Below are positions 56,948 through 64,000 of a stretch of 64,000 bases of DNA, piece after piece. The first letter of the stretch is position 1; each line of letters begins with the position of its first letter. The stretch comes from Rhodopseudomonas infernalis (GTDB lineage Bacteria > Pseudomonadota > Alphaproteobacteria > Rhizobiales > Xanthobacteraceae), in NCBI RefSeq assembly GCF_022271405.1, contig NZ_JAJNAL010000010.1, forward strand, positions 91,423 to 155,422, read 5' to 3'. Under the pieces are notes generated by a model. That model ran no database searches, was not told the origin of the DNA, and saw only the letters and a program-made list of their open reading frames with translations. Position numbers and translations under genes: made by a program.

Positions 56948-57160
56948 ATGCCTATGACGGGAACGGTGAAGTTCTTCAATGGCGAACGCGGCTATGGCTT
57001 CATCAAGCCTGACGACGGCGGCCGCGACGTATTCGTACATATCACCGCGGTCGAGCGCGCCGGCCTGAAGGACCTCACCGAAGGTCAGCGGATTTCGTTC
57101 GAAGTTGAGCCGGACAAGAAAGGCAAGGGCCCCAAGGCGGTCAACCTGGTCATCTCGTAA
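56948..57160 (+). CDS. Cold-shock protein, CspA family
   Basis: A 70-residue single cold-shock domain (MPMTGTVKFFNGERGYGFI followed by KPDDGGRDVFVHITAVERAGL). RNP1 (GYGFIKP) and RNP2 (VFVHI) are both intact, so it is an RNA chaperone of normal type. GGGAGGAG lies eight bases before the ATG at 56948. The leader from about 56820 is G+C-rich and could be structured, as in many csp mRNAs. It is monocistronic. Confidence 0.92.
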   Translation: MPMTGTVKFFNGERGYGFIKPDDGGRDVFVHITAVERAGLKDLTEGQRISFEVEPDKKGKGPKAVNLVIS

Positions 57161-57340
57161 AGCATCCTGGCGTCGTTCGCACGCGCGCAGCTGACGCACG
57201 ATTGCATGGCAGTCCAATCGCCTGACGACGGCAACACCACGTTGCCGTGGGCGGTTGTGGATTGCGCATGGGCATGACCGGTTGGTCAAACAATCCCGGC
57301 CACGAGAACTCGGAATATTGACCGCCGAATAAGCCCTCAT

Positions 57341-57419
57341 CGTAGGATGGGTTGAGCGGAGCGAAACCCATCGTTTCCCGCAAGACCGATGGGTTTCGCT
57401 GTGCTCAACCCATCCTACG
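57341..57419. repeat. Palindromic element, family F (CGTAGGATGGGTTGAGC...GCTCAACCCATCCTACG)
   Basis: CGTAGGATGGGTTGAGC at left and GCTCAACCCATCCTACG at right are exact inverted copies, with GCGAAACCCATCG / CGATGGGTTTCGC inner arms, forming a nearly perfect stem of about 35 bases around a short centre (TTTCCCGCAAGAC). This repeat type occurs in many proteobacteria. The single copy in the window lies between two copies of the porin terminator sequence. Confidence 0.85.
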
Positions 57420-57445
57420 AACTTTACCTACTAACAACCTCTCGA

Positions 57446-57473
57446 CAAAAAATCCCGGCCACGAGGGCCGGGA
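57446..57473 (-). terminator. Intrinsic terminator of the outer-membrane porin gene
   Basis: On the minus strand: TCCCGGCC-CTCGT-GGCCGGGA stem (57453-57460 with 57466-57473) followed by TTTTTTGTCG. It is 41 bases after the stop codon at 57514. This is a clear rho-independent terminator. Confidence 0.85.
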
Positions 57474-57513
57474 ATGTTGATCGCCGAGTTTCTTGGTCGC
57501 GAAGATCGCGTTG

Positions 57514-58137
57514 TTAGAAGTGGTAGTTGATGCCAGCGCGGACGAGGCCGAAATTGTAGCCGTTCGGCGCGCCGGTGATGAAGAAGTTGTTGGTCGACAG
57601 GCTGCCGTACAGGTACTCGACCTTGGCGCTGAGCTTCGGCGCGAAGGCGAATTCGGCGCCGGCGCCGACGGTCCAGCCGGCCGTCGTGTGGCTCTCAGTG
57701 ATCAGCAGGTTCTGTCCCTTCAGCTGGCCAAAGGCGAGACCGCCGGTGGCGTAGAGCAGCACGTCGTTCATCGCGTAGCCGACGCGGCCGCGCGCGGTGC
57801 CGAACCACGGGTTCGAGAACTTATACGGCGCGAAGGTATCGTCCGCGGTCGAGAACTGGATGTCGCCCTCGAGGCCGAACACGATGTTGCCGCTCTGCCA
57901 GTTGTAGCCGCCCTGCACGCCGCCCGAGAAGCCGGACGGCTTGGTGATGTTGTTGGTGACGTTGCCGAACGAATAGCCGAGGTTGCCGCCCAGATACGGG
58001 CCGGCCCAGCTGAACGCGTTCAGCGGCTGATTGACCGTGTAGGGCGTGCGCGAGCCGTAATAGCCCATGTCCGCCGCCTGCGCGGCCGTTGCCCCTGCGG
58101 CGAGAATGGTCGCCGTCGCCATCGCAAGTTTACGCAT
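57514..58137 (-). CDS. Outer-membrane beta-barrel protein, Omp25/31 type porin
   Basis: A 207-residue protein with a signal peptide (MRKLAMATATILAAGATAAQA, cleavage after AQA) and alternating beta-strand pattern. SWAGPYLGGNLGYSFG, QGGYNWQSGNIVFGLEGDI and the C-terminal GLVRAGINYHF ending in Phe are the Omp25/31 marks for BAM insertion. The start at 58137 has GAGGAG upstream. The gene is monocistronic with a strong terminator. Such proteins are abundant small-channel or structural surface proteins in Rhizobiales. Confidence 0.92.
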   Translation of the reverse strand: MRKLAMATATILAAGATAAQAADMGYYGSRTPYTVNQPLNAFSWAGPYLGGNLGYSFGNVTNNITKPSGFSGGVQGGYNWQSGNIVFGLEGDIQFSTADDTFAPYKFSNPWFGTARGRVGYAMNDVLLYATGGLAFGQLKGQNLLITESHTTAGWTVGAGAEFAFAPKLSAKVEYLYGSLSTNNFFITGAPNGYNFGLVRAGINYHF

Positions 58138-58436
58138 CTTACTCTCCTCGACGGCAGCACCGCTTGCGCGCGCCGTCCGTCCAGCCATCGGCCGGTTGTG
58201 GCCGCGGGAAAAGCATCCGGGATGGTTACGGATTTCCCCTTTTTTCCGGTAAGATTTATCGAGAGTTTTAAGTTAAGCGGTTGTTAATCCGCCCTGGGTT
58301 CCGGACCTCGTTCTTAATGAAAGCTTACTTCCCAAGCTTCGGGGCGACAGCATGGCGGCGTGGGCGCCGATCGCCGCATGTGAGTTCCGGGACCGCCGCG
58401 CTGGCACCGCCCGCCCCGAACGCCTAATTTAGGACC

Positions 58437-60515
58437 ATGAATCAAGACCCTGCCGAAACCCGCGACGCGGCGGCGACGTCGCCGGCCGAGACGGCTTCGC
58501 CGTCGCCGGTTTCGCCTGGCCCAAAGCCTCGCTCCGGCGCGCAAGACATCGACGCTGCCACGGCTGCCTTGACGGTCGAGGACGACGATGAGGCACGCCT
58601 GCCCGAGATCGAGGACGACAGCGCCGAGCCGGCCGACGGCCCGCTCGCGGTCGGTCGCGCGGCGATCGAGCAGGCGGTGCGGCTGGCGCCAACCTCGCCC
58701 GGCGTCTACCGGATGCTGAACGCCGCCAACGACGTGCTCTACGTCGGCAAGGCCAAGAACGTGAAGAAGCGGCTGTCGTCCTATGCGCGGCCGACCGGGC
58801 ACGTGATGCGCATCGCCCGGATGATCGCCGCGACGGTGTCGGTGGAGATCATCTCGACCGCGACCGAGACCGAGGCGCTGCTGCTCGAAGCCAATCTGAT
58901 CAAGCAGCTGCGGCCGCGCTTCAACGTGCTGCTGCGCGACGACAAGTCGTTTCCCTATATCCTGATCACCGGCGACCACTGGGCGCCGCAGATCCTGAAG
59001 CACCGCGGCGCGCAGACCCGGCCGGGCCGCTATTTCGGCCCGTTCGCCTCGGTCGGCGCCGTCAACCGCACCATCACGGCCCTGCAGCGCGCGTTCCTGG
59101 TGCGCTCCTGCACCGACAGTTTCTTCGAGAGCCGCACCCGGCCCTGCCTGCTCTATCAAATCCGGCGCTGCGCCGGGCCCTGCACCAGCGAGGTCGACTT
59201 CCCCGGCTATACCGAGCTGGTGCGCGAGGCGACCGACTTCCTGTCGGGCCGCAGCCGGGCCGTGAAGGGCCTGCTCGCGGCCGAGATGGAGAAGGCGTCC
59301 AACGAGCTCGAATTCGAGACCGCGGCGCTGTATCGCGACCGCCTCGCGGCGCTGTCGGCGATCCAGTCCCAGCAGGGCATCAACCCGCGCACCGTCGAGG
59401 AAGCCGACGTCTTCGCCATCTATCAGGAAGGCGGCTATTCCTGCGTCGAAGTGTTCTTCTTCCGCACCGGGCAGAACTGGGGCAACCGCGCCTACTTCCC
59501 GCGCGCCGAGAAGTCGTTCACGCCCGAGGAGGTGCTGGCTTCGTTCCTGGCGCAGTTCTACGACGACAAACCACCGCCGAAGCAGATCCTGCTGTCGCAC
59601 GACATCGAGGAATGCGAGCTGTTGGCCAGCGCGCTGTGCGTCAAGGCCGGCCACAAAGTGGAGGTCAGCGTCCCCAAGCGCGGCGAGAAGAAGGAGCTGG
59701 TCGCGCACGCCGCCACAAATGCGCGCGAGGCGCTCGGCCGTAAGCTCGCCGACACCGCGACCCAGACCCGACTGCTGCAGGGTCTCGCCACCACGCTCGG
59801 CCTGCCGAAGCCGCCGCAGCGGATCGAGGTCTACGACAACAGCCACATCCAGGGCACCAATGCGGTCGGCGCGATGATCGTCGCGGGGCCGGACGGCTTC
59901 ATCAAGAACCAGTACCGCAAGTTCAACATCCGCTCCGAAGGGCTTACCCCGGGCGACGATTACGCGATGATGCGCGAGGTGCTGCAGCGCCGGTTCAAGC
60001 GGCTGGTGGCTGCCCGCGCCGAGGGCGAAGCGCCTCCCAAGGACGACGAGACGCCGAACTGGCCCGACCTCGTGATCATCGACGGCGGTCGTGGCCAGCT
60101 CAACGCCGCGCGCGGCGTGCTGGCCGAGCTCGGTCTGGAGACCGAGGTGACGCTGCTCGGTGTCGCCAAAGGACCGGACCGCGACGCCGGCCGCGAGACG
60201 CTGTTCATGCCCGAGCGCGAGGCGATCAAGCTCGAGCCGCGCGACCCGGTGCTGTATTTCATCCAGCGGCTGCGCGACGAGGCGCACCGCTTCGTGATCG
60301 GCTCGCACCGCAAGCTGCGCAAGAAGGACATCCGCGAGGCCGGCCTGCAGGAAATCCCCGGCATCGGCCCGACCCGCAAGCGCGCTTTGCTCCACCATTT
60401 CGGAACGTTGAAGGAAATCGAGCGGGCCTCGCTCGGCGACCTCGGCAAGGTTCCGGGAATCAGCGCCGAAAGCGCGCGGCGGATCTTCGACTTCTTTCAC
60501 CCCGGACCCGGCTGA
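58437..60515 (+). CDS. uvrC: Excinuclease ABC subunit C (UvrC)
   Basis: A 692-residue nuclease of nucleotide excision repair, making both incisions with UvrB. The N-terminal about 75 residues are an extra acidic Ala/Asp/Glu-rich stretch ([17 protein letters not shown], then [13 protein letters not shown]) before the GIY-YIG domain ([20 protein letters not shown]). A UvrBC-interaction helix, RNase H-like endonuclease ([20 protein letters not shown], with [10 protein letters not shown]) and C-terminal helix-hairpin-helix ([13 protein letters not shown] and [13 protein letters not shown]) follow. The E. coli protein has 610 residues, so the extension accounts for the extra size. The next gene, pgsA, begins 133 bases downstream. 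Confidence 0.96.
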   Translation: MNQDPAETRDAAATSPAETASPSPVSPGPKPRSGAQDIDAATAALTVEDDDEARLPEIEDDSAEPADGPLAVGRAAIEQAVRLAPTSPGVYRMLNAANDVLYVGKAKNVKKRLSSYARPTGHVMRIARMIAATVSVEIISTATETEALLLEANLIKQLRPRFNVLLRDDKSFPYILITGDHWAPQILKHRGAQTRPGRYFGPFASVGAVNRTITALQRAFLVRSCTDSFFESRTRPCLLYQIRRCAGPCTSEVDFPGYTELVREATDFLSGRSRAVKGLLAAEMEKASNELEFETAALYRDRLAALSAIQSQQGINPRTVEEADVFAIYQEGGYSCVEVFFFRTGQNWGNRAYFPRAEKSFTPEEVLASFLAQFYDDKPPPKQILLSHDIEECELLASALCVKAGHKVEVSVPKRGEKKELVAHAATNAREALGRKLADTATQTRLLQGLATTLGLPKPPQRIEVYDNSHIQGTNAVGAMIVAGPDGFIKNQYRKFNIRSEGLTPGDDYAMMREVLQRRFKRLVAARAEGEAPPKDDETPNWPDLVIIDGGRGQLNAARGVLAELGLETEVTLLGVAKGPDRDAGRETLFMPEREAIKLEPRDPVLYFIQRLRDEAHRFVIGSHRKLRKKDIREAGLQEIPGIGPTRKRALLHHFGTLKEIERASLGDLGKVPGISAESARRIFDFFHPGPG

Positions 60516-60648
60516 GCCGCGACGCCCGACGAAAGTCGGCCGCCCCCGGGCTGATCAGGATCCATGCGGATTTCACCTTTTCCTGATAGGGATCAGGGCG
60601 CCGTTCGAGGGAGTTGACGTTCCAGCTTGGGCAGTATTGGTAAGCTCG

Positions 60649-61272
60649 ATGAATAATGTTTCTACCAGGGCGCCGGCGCGTGGGACGAAGTCGCTGACGC
60701 TGCCCAATATTCTGACCTATGCGCGTATCGCGGCGATCCCCGTCGTGGTCGGCTGCATCTATGCGCAGTCGATCCTCGGCGGCCCGCTGGCGCTGCGCTG
60801 GGTCGCGCTGGCGGTATTCATCGCCGCCGCCATTACCGATTTTCTGGACGGCTATTACGCCCGGATCTGGGACCAGCACTCGGCGTTCGGCCGGATGCTC
60901 GACCCGATCGCCGACAAGCTGCTGGTCGCCTCCTGCCTGCTGATGCTGGCGGCTGACGGTATTATCCACGGCTGGACGCTGTGGGCCGCGATCGTGATCC
61001 TGTGCCGCGAAATCCTGGTGTCGGGCCTGCGCGAATATCTCGCCGCGCTGCGCGTCAGCGTGCCGGTGACCAAGCTGGCGAAATGGAAGACCACGGTCCA
61101 GCTCGTCGCGATCGGCTTCCTGCTCGCGGGCGACGCCGGCGACGAGGTGCTGCCCTACACCACCCAGATCGGCCTCGCCCTGCTGTGGATCTCCGCGCTG
61201 GTGACGATGTACACCGGCTACGATTATTTCCGCGCCGGCATCCACCACCTCATCGAGGAGGACTCGCGATGA
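60649..61272 (+). CDS. pgsA: CDP-diacylglycerol-glycerol-3-phosphate 3-phosphatidyltransferase
   Basis: A 207-residue membrane enzyme for phosphatidylglycerol synthesis. The CDP-alcohol phosphotransferase motif is complete: DGYYAR then, after eight residues, GRMLDPIADK (D-G-x2-A-R-x8-G-x3-D-x3-D). Several hydrophobic helices are seen. The start at 60649 is preceded by only a weak ribosome site; an in-frame TTG four codons earlier is possible. The uvrC-pgsA-moaD-moaE order is conserved in many alphaproteobacteria. Its stop overlaps the moaD start by four bases (ATGA). Confidence 0.94.
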   Translation: MNNVSTRAPARGTKSLTLPNILTYARIAAIPVVVGCIYAQSILGGPLALRWVALAVFIAAAITDFLDGYYARIWDQHSAFGRMLDPIADKLLVASCLLMLAADGIIHGWTLWAAIVILCREILVSGLREYLAALRVSVPVTKLAKWKTTVQLVAIGFLLAGDAGDEVLPYTTQIGLALLWISALVTMYTGYDYFRAGIHHLIEEDSR

Positions 61273-61520
61273 AGGTGAAGTACTTCGCCTGGGTGCGCGA
61301 ACGCATCGGCCTGGAAGAAGAGACGATCGAGCCGCCGGCCGAAATCGCCACCGTCGCCGACCTGATCGGCTGGCTGACCGCGCGCGGCGAAGGCTATGCG
61401 ACCGCGTTCGAGAAACCGGGCGTCATCCGCACCGCGATCGACCGCACCCATGTGCGCCCCGACGCGCCGATCGCCGGCGCCCGCGAAGTCGCGTTCTTCC
61501 CGCCGATGACCGGCGGCTGA
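61269..61520 (+). CDS. moaD: Molybdopterin synthase sulfur-carrier subunit MoaD
   Basis: An 83-residue ubiquitin-like protein ending in the required diglycine (FFPPMTGG) that carries the thiocarboxylate sulfur for molybdopterin. KVKYFAWVRERIG at the start is typical. The ATG overlaps the pgsA stop (ATGA) and moaE follows 25 bases on, so the two synthase subunits are co-expressed. Confidence 0.94.
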   Translation: MKVKYFAWVRERIGLEEETIEPPAEIATVADLIGWLTARGEGYATAFEKPGVIRTAIDRTHVRPDAPIAGAREVAFFPPMTGG

Positions 61521-61545
61521 GCGCATCGCGCGCAGGGATGATCCG

Positions 61546-62013
61546 ATGACCGTTCCGGTGACGATCCGCATTCAGGAAGCCGATTTCGACATCGCCGCCG
61601 AGATCGCCGCGATGACGGCCGGCCGTGTCGATATCGGCGCGGTGGTGAGCTTCAGCGGCATCTGCCGCGGCGCCGACGACGGCGATGATGTCGCGGCGCT
61701 GACGCTCGAGCATTATCCCGGCATGGCCGAGGACGAAATCGGCCGCCACGCCGCCGAGGCGGTGAAGCGCTGGCCGGTGACAGCGCTGACCATCGTGCAT
61801 CGCGTCGGCCGGATGCTGCCGGGCGACAACATCGTGCTGGTGCTGGCCGCCTCCGCGCATCGCCAGGCGGCGTTCTCGGCGGCCGAATTCCTGATGGATT
61901 ATCTGAAGGCCAACGCGCCATTTTGGAAGCGCGAGGAGCGCGACGGCGAGACGCGCTGGGTCGAGGCGCACGACCGCGACGACGCGGCCGCCGCACGATG
62001 GGGCAAGGATTGA
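61546..62013 (+). CDS. moaE: Molybdopterin synthase catalytic subunit MoaE
   Basis: A 155-residue protein that adds sulfur from MoaD to precursor Z (cPMP). Family marks are VVSFSGICRG, TLEHYPGMAEDEI, VHRVGRMLPGDNIVLVLAAS and the catalytic-lysine region MDYLKANAPFWKRE. The length is normal. Its stop overlaps the next gene's ATG (TGATG at 62011-62015). It completes the moaDE pair for the molybdenum cofactor. Confidence 0.94.
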   Translation: MTVPVTIRIQEADFDIAAEIAAMTAGRVDIGAVVSFSGICRGADDGDDVAALTLEHYPGMAEDEIGRHAAEAVKRWPVTALTIVHRVGRMLPGDNIVLVLAASAHRQAAFSAAEFLMDYLKANAPFWKREERDGETRWVEAHDRDDAAAARWGKD

Positions 62014-63074
62014 TGGCAAAAAAAGCAAAGGCGAAGGCGAAGGCCGCAGTCGCGAAAGCGAAGCCCGCGAAGGCCAAACCTTCGACGGGGAAACGCAAAT
62101 CGGCTACACGCGACAAGCGCCCGGCGAAGCGCCTCGCCGCAATCGAGATGCCGCTCGTGCTCGAACACGACACGTTCGCCGTCATGCCGGGCGAACTCGT
62201 CACCGTGCTCGATTTCCTGCGCTTCGCAGTGAGCCGCTTTGCCCAAGCCGGTGTGGTGTTCGCGCACGGCACCACCGACCCGATCGCTGACGCGGCCTTC
62301 CTGATCGGAGAGGCGCTGCACCTGCATCCCGATCAGTTCGAAATGTTCGCCACCACGCGCGTCACCCTCGCCGAGGCCGAGGTGATCCTCGATCTGATCG
62401 CCGACCGCATTGTGACGCGTCTGCCGGCCGCCTACCTCGTCAACAAGATCTACATGCGGGGCGTGCCGTTCTATGTCGACGAACGCGTGATCGTGCCGCG
62501 CTCGTTCATCGGCGAACTGCTCGACAGCCATTTCGACGGCGGCGACACCTCGCTGATCGGCGATCCGGCCGAGGTCGGCCGCGTGCTCGATCTGTGCACC
62601 GGCTCGGGCTGCCTCGCGATCCTCGCCTCCCGCGCGTTTCCGTTCGCCGCCATCGATGCGGTCGACCTGTCGCAGGAAGCGCTGGCGGTCGCGGCCCGCA
62701 ACGTCGCCGATCATCAGCTCGGCGATCGCCTGACGCTGCACCACGGCGACCTGTTCGCACCGCTCGGCGACGCGCGCTACGACCTGATCATCACCAACCC
62801 GCCTTATGTCGACGCCGAAGGCATGGCGAATCTGCCGGCCGAATGCCTTGCCGAACCCGCGATGGCGTTCGACGGTGGCGACGACGGCCTCGCCATCGTC
62901 CGCCGCATCCTCGCGCAAGCCAAGGATCACCTCACGGAAAACGGCGGCCTGCTCTGCGAAATCGGCCGCGGCCGCGAGCTGATCGACGCCGAATTCGCCC
63001 ACCTGCCGCTGCTCTGGCTCGACAGCGAGGACTCCGAAGGCGAAGTGTTCTGGATCAGCGCCGCGGATTTGTGA
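62013..63074 (+). CDS. prmB: 50S ribosomal protein L3 N5-glutamine methyltransferase (PrmB/HemK family)
   Basis: A 353-residue SAM methyltransferase. The segment AAYLVNKIYMRGVPFYVDER plus VIVPRSFIGELLDSHF is characteristic of PrmB (E. coli YfcB), and NPPYVDAEGM holds the glutamine-binding NPPY motif. It would methylate glutamine in ribosomal protein L3. The first about 45 residues are a Lys/Ala/Pro-rich basic tail (AKKAKAKAKAAVAKAKPA), absent from standard PrmB, possibly for RNA or ribosome binding. The ATG at 62013 is in the TGATG overlap with moaE; an in-frame ATG at 61998 would add five residues. Confidence 0.88.
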   Translation: MAKKAKAKAKAAVAKAKPAKAKPSTGKRKSATRDKRPAKRLAAIEMPLVLEHDTFAVMPGELVTVLDFLRFAVSRFAQAGVVFAHGTTDPIADAAFLIGEALHLHPDQFEMFATTRVTLAEAEVILDLIADRIVTRLPAAYLVNKIYMRGVPFYVDERVIVPRSFIGELLDSHFDGGDTSLIGDPAEVGRVLDLCTGSGCLAILASRAFPFAAIDAVDLSQEALAVAARNVADHQLGDRLTLHHGDLFAPLGDARYDLIITNPPYVDAEGMANLPAECLAEPAMAFDGGDDGLAIVRRILAQAKDHLTENGGLLCEIGRGRELIDAEFAHLPLLWLDSEDSEGEVFWISAADL

Positions 63075-63130
63075 GTAGTTAGCTCGCAGCTACCACCGCC
63101 AGTAACGTTCAGCCTCGAACCTCTCCCCGA

Positions 63131-63310
63131 GTCATTCCGGGGCGCGAGCGCAGCTCGCGAACCCGGAATCCATACTCCCGGAGCCTCGGTGAAGCGCGGC
63201 GTCGCGACGCCTCTCGCTACAATAAACACGGGGGTTATGGATTCCGGGTTCGCGCTGCGCGCGCCCCGGAATGACGGGGAAAGGATGTTCTCCGCGCGCC
63301 CCGGAATGAC
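63131..63310. repeat. Palindromic element, family A, with an extra right arm
   Basis: GTCATTCCGGGGCGCGAGCG at left and CGCGCCCCGGAATGACG (63261-63276) at right; a second right-arm copy, CGCGCGCCCCGGAATGAC, follows at about 63293-63310. So the element seems to have a duplicated 3' half. AACCCGGAATCCATA / TTATGGATTCCGGGTT are the inner arms. It lies between the convergent prmB and rsmD genes. Confidence 0.8.
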
Positions 63311-63353
63311 TCGCGGAGAGGTGGTGCAAATAAGCGAATCAGCGAGCGAGTTG

Positions 63354-63917
63354 TTACTTAGCTGGACCGAACCGCAGGATGGTGAACTCAGTGTCGTCGT
63401 AGGCTCGCCGCTCCAGTTCGGCAAAGCCCTCAGGCGCAACGAAATTTGCGTCCTTGGCTTCCTCGACGATCAGCAGCGCATCCGGCAGCAGCCAGCCGCC
63501 GTCGCGGAGTGATGTCAGCGCCTTCTCGGCGAGCTGCATGCGATAGGGCGGATCGAGGAACACCAGGGAGAACGGCTCGATCGGATGCGCGGGGCCGGGA
63601 TTGGCCGCGTCGCGGCGATACACCTTGCTGACGCCGCCGAGCCCGAGCGCCTCGACATTGGCGCGCAGCAGCGCCCTCGCCTCGGCGCCGTTGTCGACGA
63701 ACAGCACGAACTTCGCCCCGCGCGACGACGCTTCGATGCCGAGCGCGCCGGTGCCGGCGAACAGATCGAGCACGCGCGCGTCGCTGATCGGATCGTCGTA
63801 CGCGTGCATCAGAATGTTGAACAGCGACTCGCGCAGCCGATCCGCCGTCGGGCGAATATCGCGCGACGACGGCGCCACCAGATTGCGGCCGCGCAGCCGC
63901 CCGCCGATCACGCGCAT
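63354..63917 (-). CDS. rsmD: 16S rRNA (guanine(966)-N2)-methyltransferase RsmD
   Basis: A 187-residue SAM methyltransferase for G966 of 16S rRNA. The catalytic motif LVFLDPPYRM and SAM-binding VLDLFAGTGALGIEASSRGA (given in parts) are intact; MRVIGGRLRGRNL is the usual N-terminus, so the start at 63917 is chosen over the frame from 63971. It is convergent with prmB, separated by a palindromic element. Confidence 0.93.
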   Translation of the reverse strand: MRVIGGRLRGRNLVAPSSRDIRPTADRLRESLFNILMHAYDDPISDARVLDLFAGTGALGIEASSRGAKFVLFVDNGAEARALLRANVEALGLGGVSKVYRRDAANPGPAHPIEPFSLVFLDPPYRMQLAEKALTSLRDGGWLLPDALLIVEEAKDANFVAPEGFAELERRAYDDTEFTILRFGPAK

Positions 63918-63975
63918 GGCGCTGCGCTCCAACCGGCTCGAATAGAAACGAAGAATTCGTTCTGACGACAACGCG

Positions 63976-64000
63976 CTCCCTCTCCCCGCTTGCGGGGAGA
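63976..64000. repeat. Start of a CTCTCCCCGC-type palindromic element (partial)
   Basis: CTCCCTCTCCCCGCTTGCGG followed by GGAGA at the window's end forms a hairpin like the left arm of the element at 145-276. The rest lies outside the window. Confidence 0.6.

Larger units (their letters stand above)
57161..57513. other. Intergenic region after csp, with a degenerate terminator copy and a palindromic element
   Basis: This 353-base gap has no gene. Three things are visible: at about 57288-57330 a degenerate copy of the porin terminator sequence (CCCGGCCACGAGAACTCGG, then ATATTGACCGCCGAAT), at 57341-57419 a palindromic element of family F, and at 57446-57473 the intact terminator. The first copy and the intact copy share about 30 aligned bases (CCCGGCCACGAG, TGATCGCCGA/TGACCGCCGA). 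Confidence 0.65.

Noticed and set aside
58314..60500. Minus-strand open frame of 728 codons opposite uvrC
   Set aside because: Low-complexity translation with no domain, while the plus strand has the full UvrC motifs.
60600..60648. A TTGACG-like -35 box upstream of pgsA
   Set aside because: The spacing to a TATTGG sequence is only 15 bases and the match is weak, so it was not listed as a promoter.

Overview
The window is about 64 kb of high-GC DNA (roughly two thirds G+C by eye). It is densely coding on both strands and reads as the chromosome of an alphaproteobacterium of the Bradyrhizobium/Rhodopseudomonas group, most like Rhodopseudomonas. Supporting signs are a fused cytochrome b/c1 gene (fbcH type) behind a Rieske gene, a ClpS2-type adaptor, a TipF-like protein with a degenerate EAL domain, a DUF1285/NUDIX/DUF6111/CCA gene block, Omp25/31-type porins, and many copies of the palindromic 'GTCATTCCGGGGCG' intergenic elements typical of this group. 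The organism name is an inference; no rRNA, tRNA, phage, transposase or CRISPR array was found.

Layout. 0-3.6 kb: end of a dipeptide/oligopeptide ABC transporter (permease tail and fused double ATPase) with an M81 (MlrC-like) peptidase. 3.9-10 kb: an alpha/beta hydrolase, then a three-gene module of an unknown membrane protein, a MoxR AAA+ ATPase and a HExxH/VWA protein, followed by a carotenoid-oxygenase-family enzyme. 10-15 kb: a sigma-54 activator (AcoR type) divergent from aldehyde dehydrogenase and iron alcohol dehydrogenase genes, with a good -24/-12 promoter and a large dyad in the divergent region. 15.3-22.1 kb: a DUF1194 VWA protein, clpS2, a TetR regulator, and an operon of an ABC solute-binding protein, two enoyl-CoA hydratases and an acyl-CoA ligase. 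22-33.5 kb: class III adenylate cyclase, aroC, a histidine phosphatase, fabI, an ECF sigma/anti-sigma pair, a hydrolase, a CbpA-like DnaJ, a lipoprotein, pdxH with an SDR reductase, and a dienelactone hydrolase with a small Cys-rich protein.

33.6-41 kb: fbcF-fbcH (cytochrome bc1), trmL-queE (tRNA wobble modification), a small DUF2158-like acidic protein, and the overlapping DUF1285-NUDIX-DUF6111-cca operon. 41.1-48.1 kb: a second MoxR system (MoxR, DUF58, BatA/DUF4159 fusion, large VWA-like membrane protein). 48.3-52.4 kb: a hot-dog thioesterase and a 4-oxalocrotonate tautomerase separated by three palindromic elements, then hisS and an omega-aminotransferase. 52.5-58.1 kb: TipF-like EAL protein, HAD hydrolase, CheY-like receiver, rlmJ, cold-shock protein, outer-membrane porin. 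58.4-64 kb: uvrC-pgsA-moaD-moaE-prmB, then rsmD.

Most of the window is core metabolism. The parts that seem least explained are the MoxR/HExxH-VWA triad, the two low-GC patches (inside hisS and across trmL-queE), the gene-bracketing palindromic repeats, a degenerate second copy of the porin terminator, and a small conserved-looking Cys-rich ORF. Start codons were chosen from ribosome-binding sites and family alignment from memory; G+C counts quoted were done by hand on the printed sequence.
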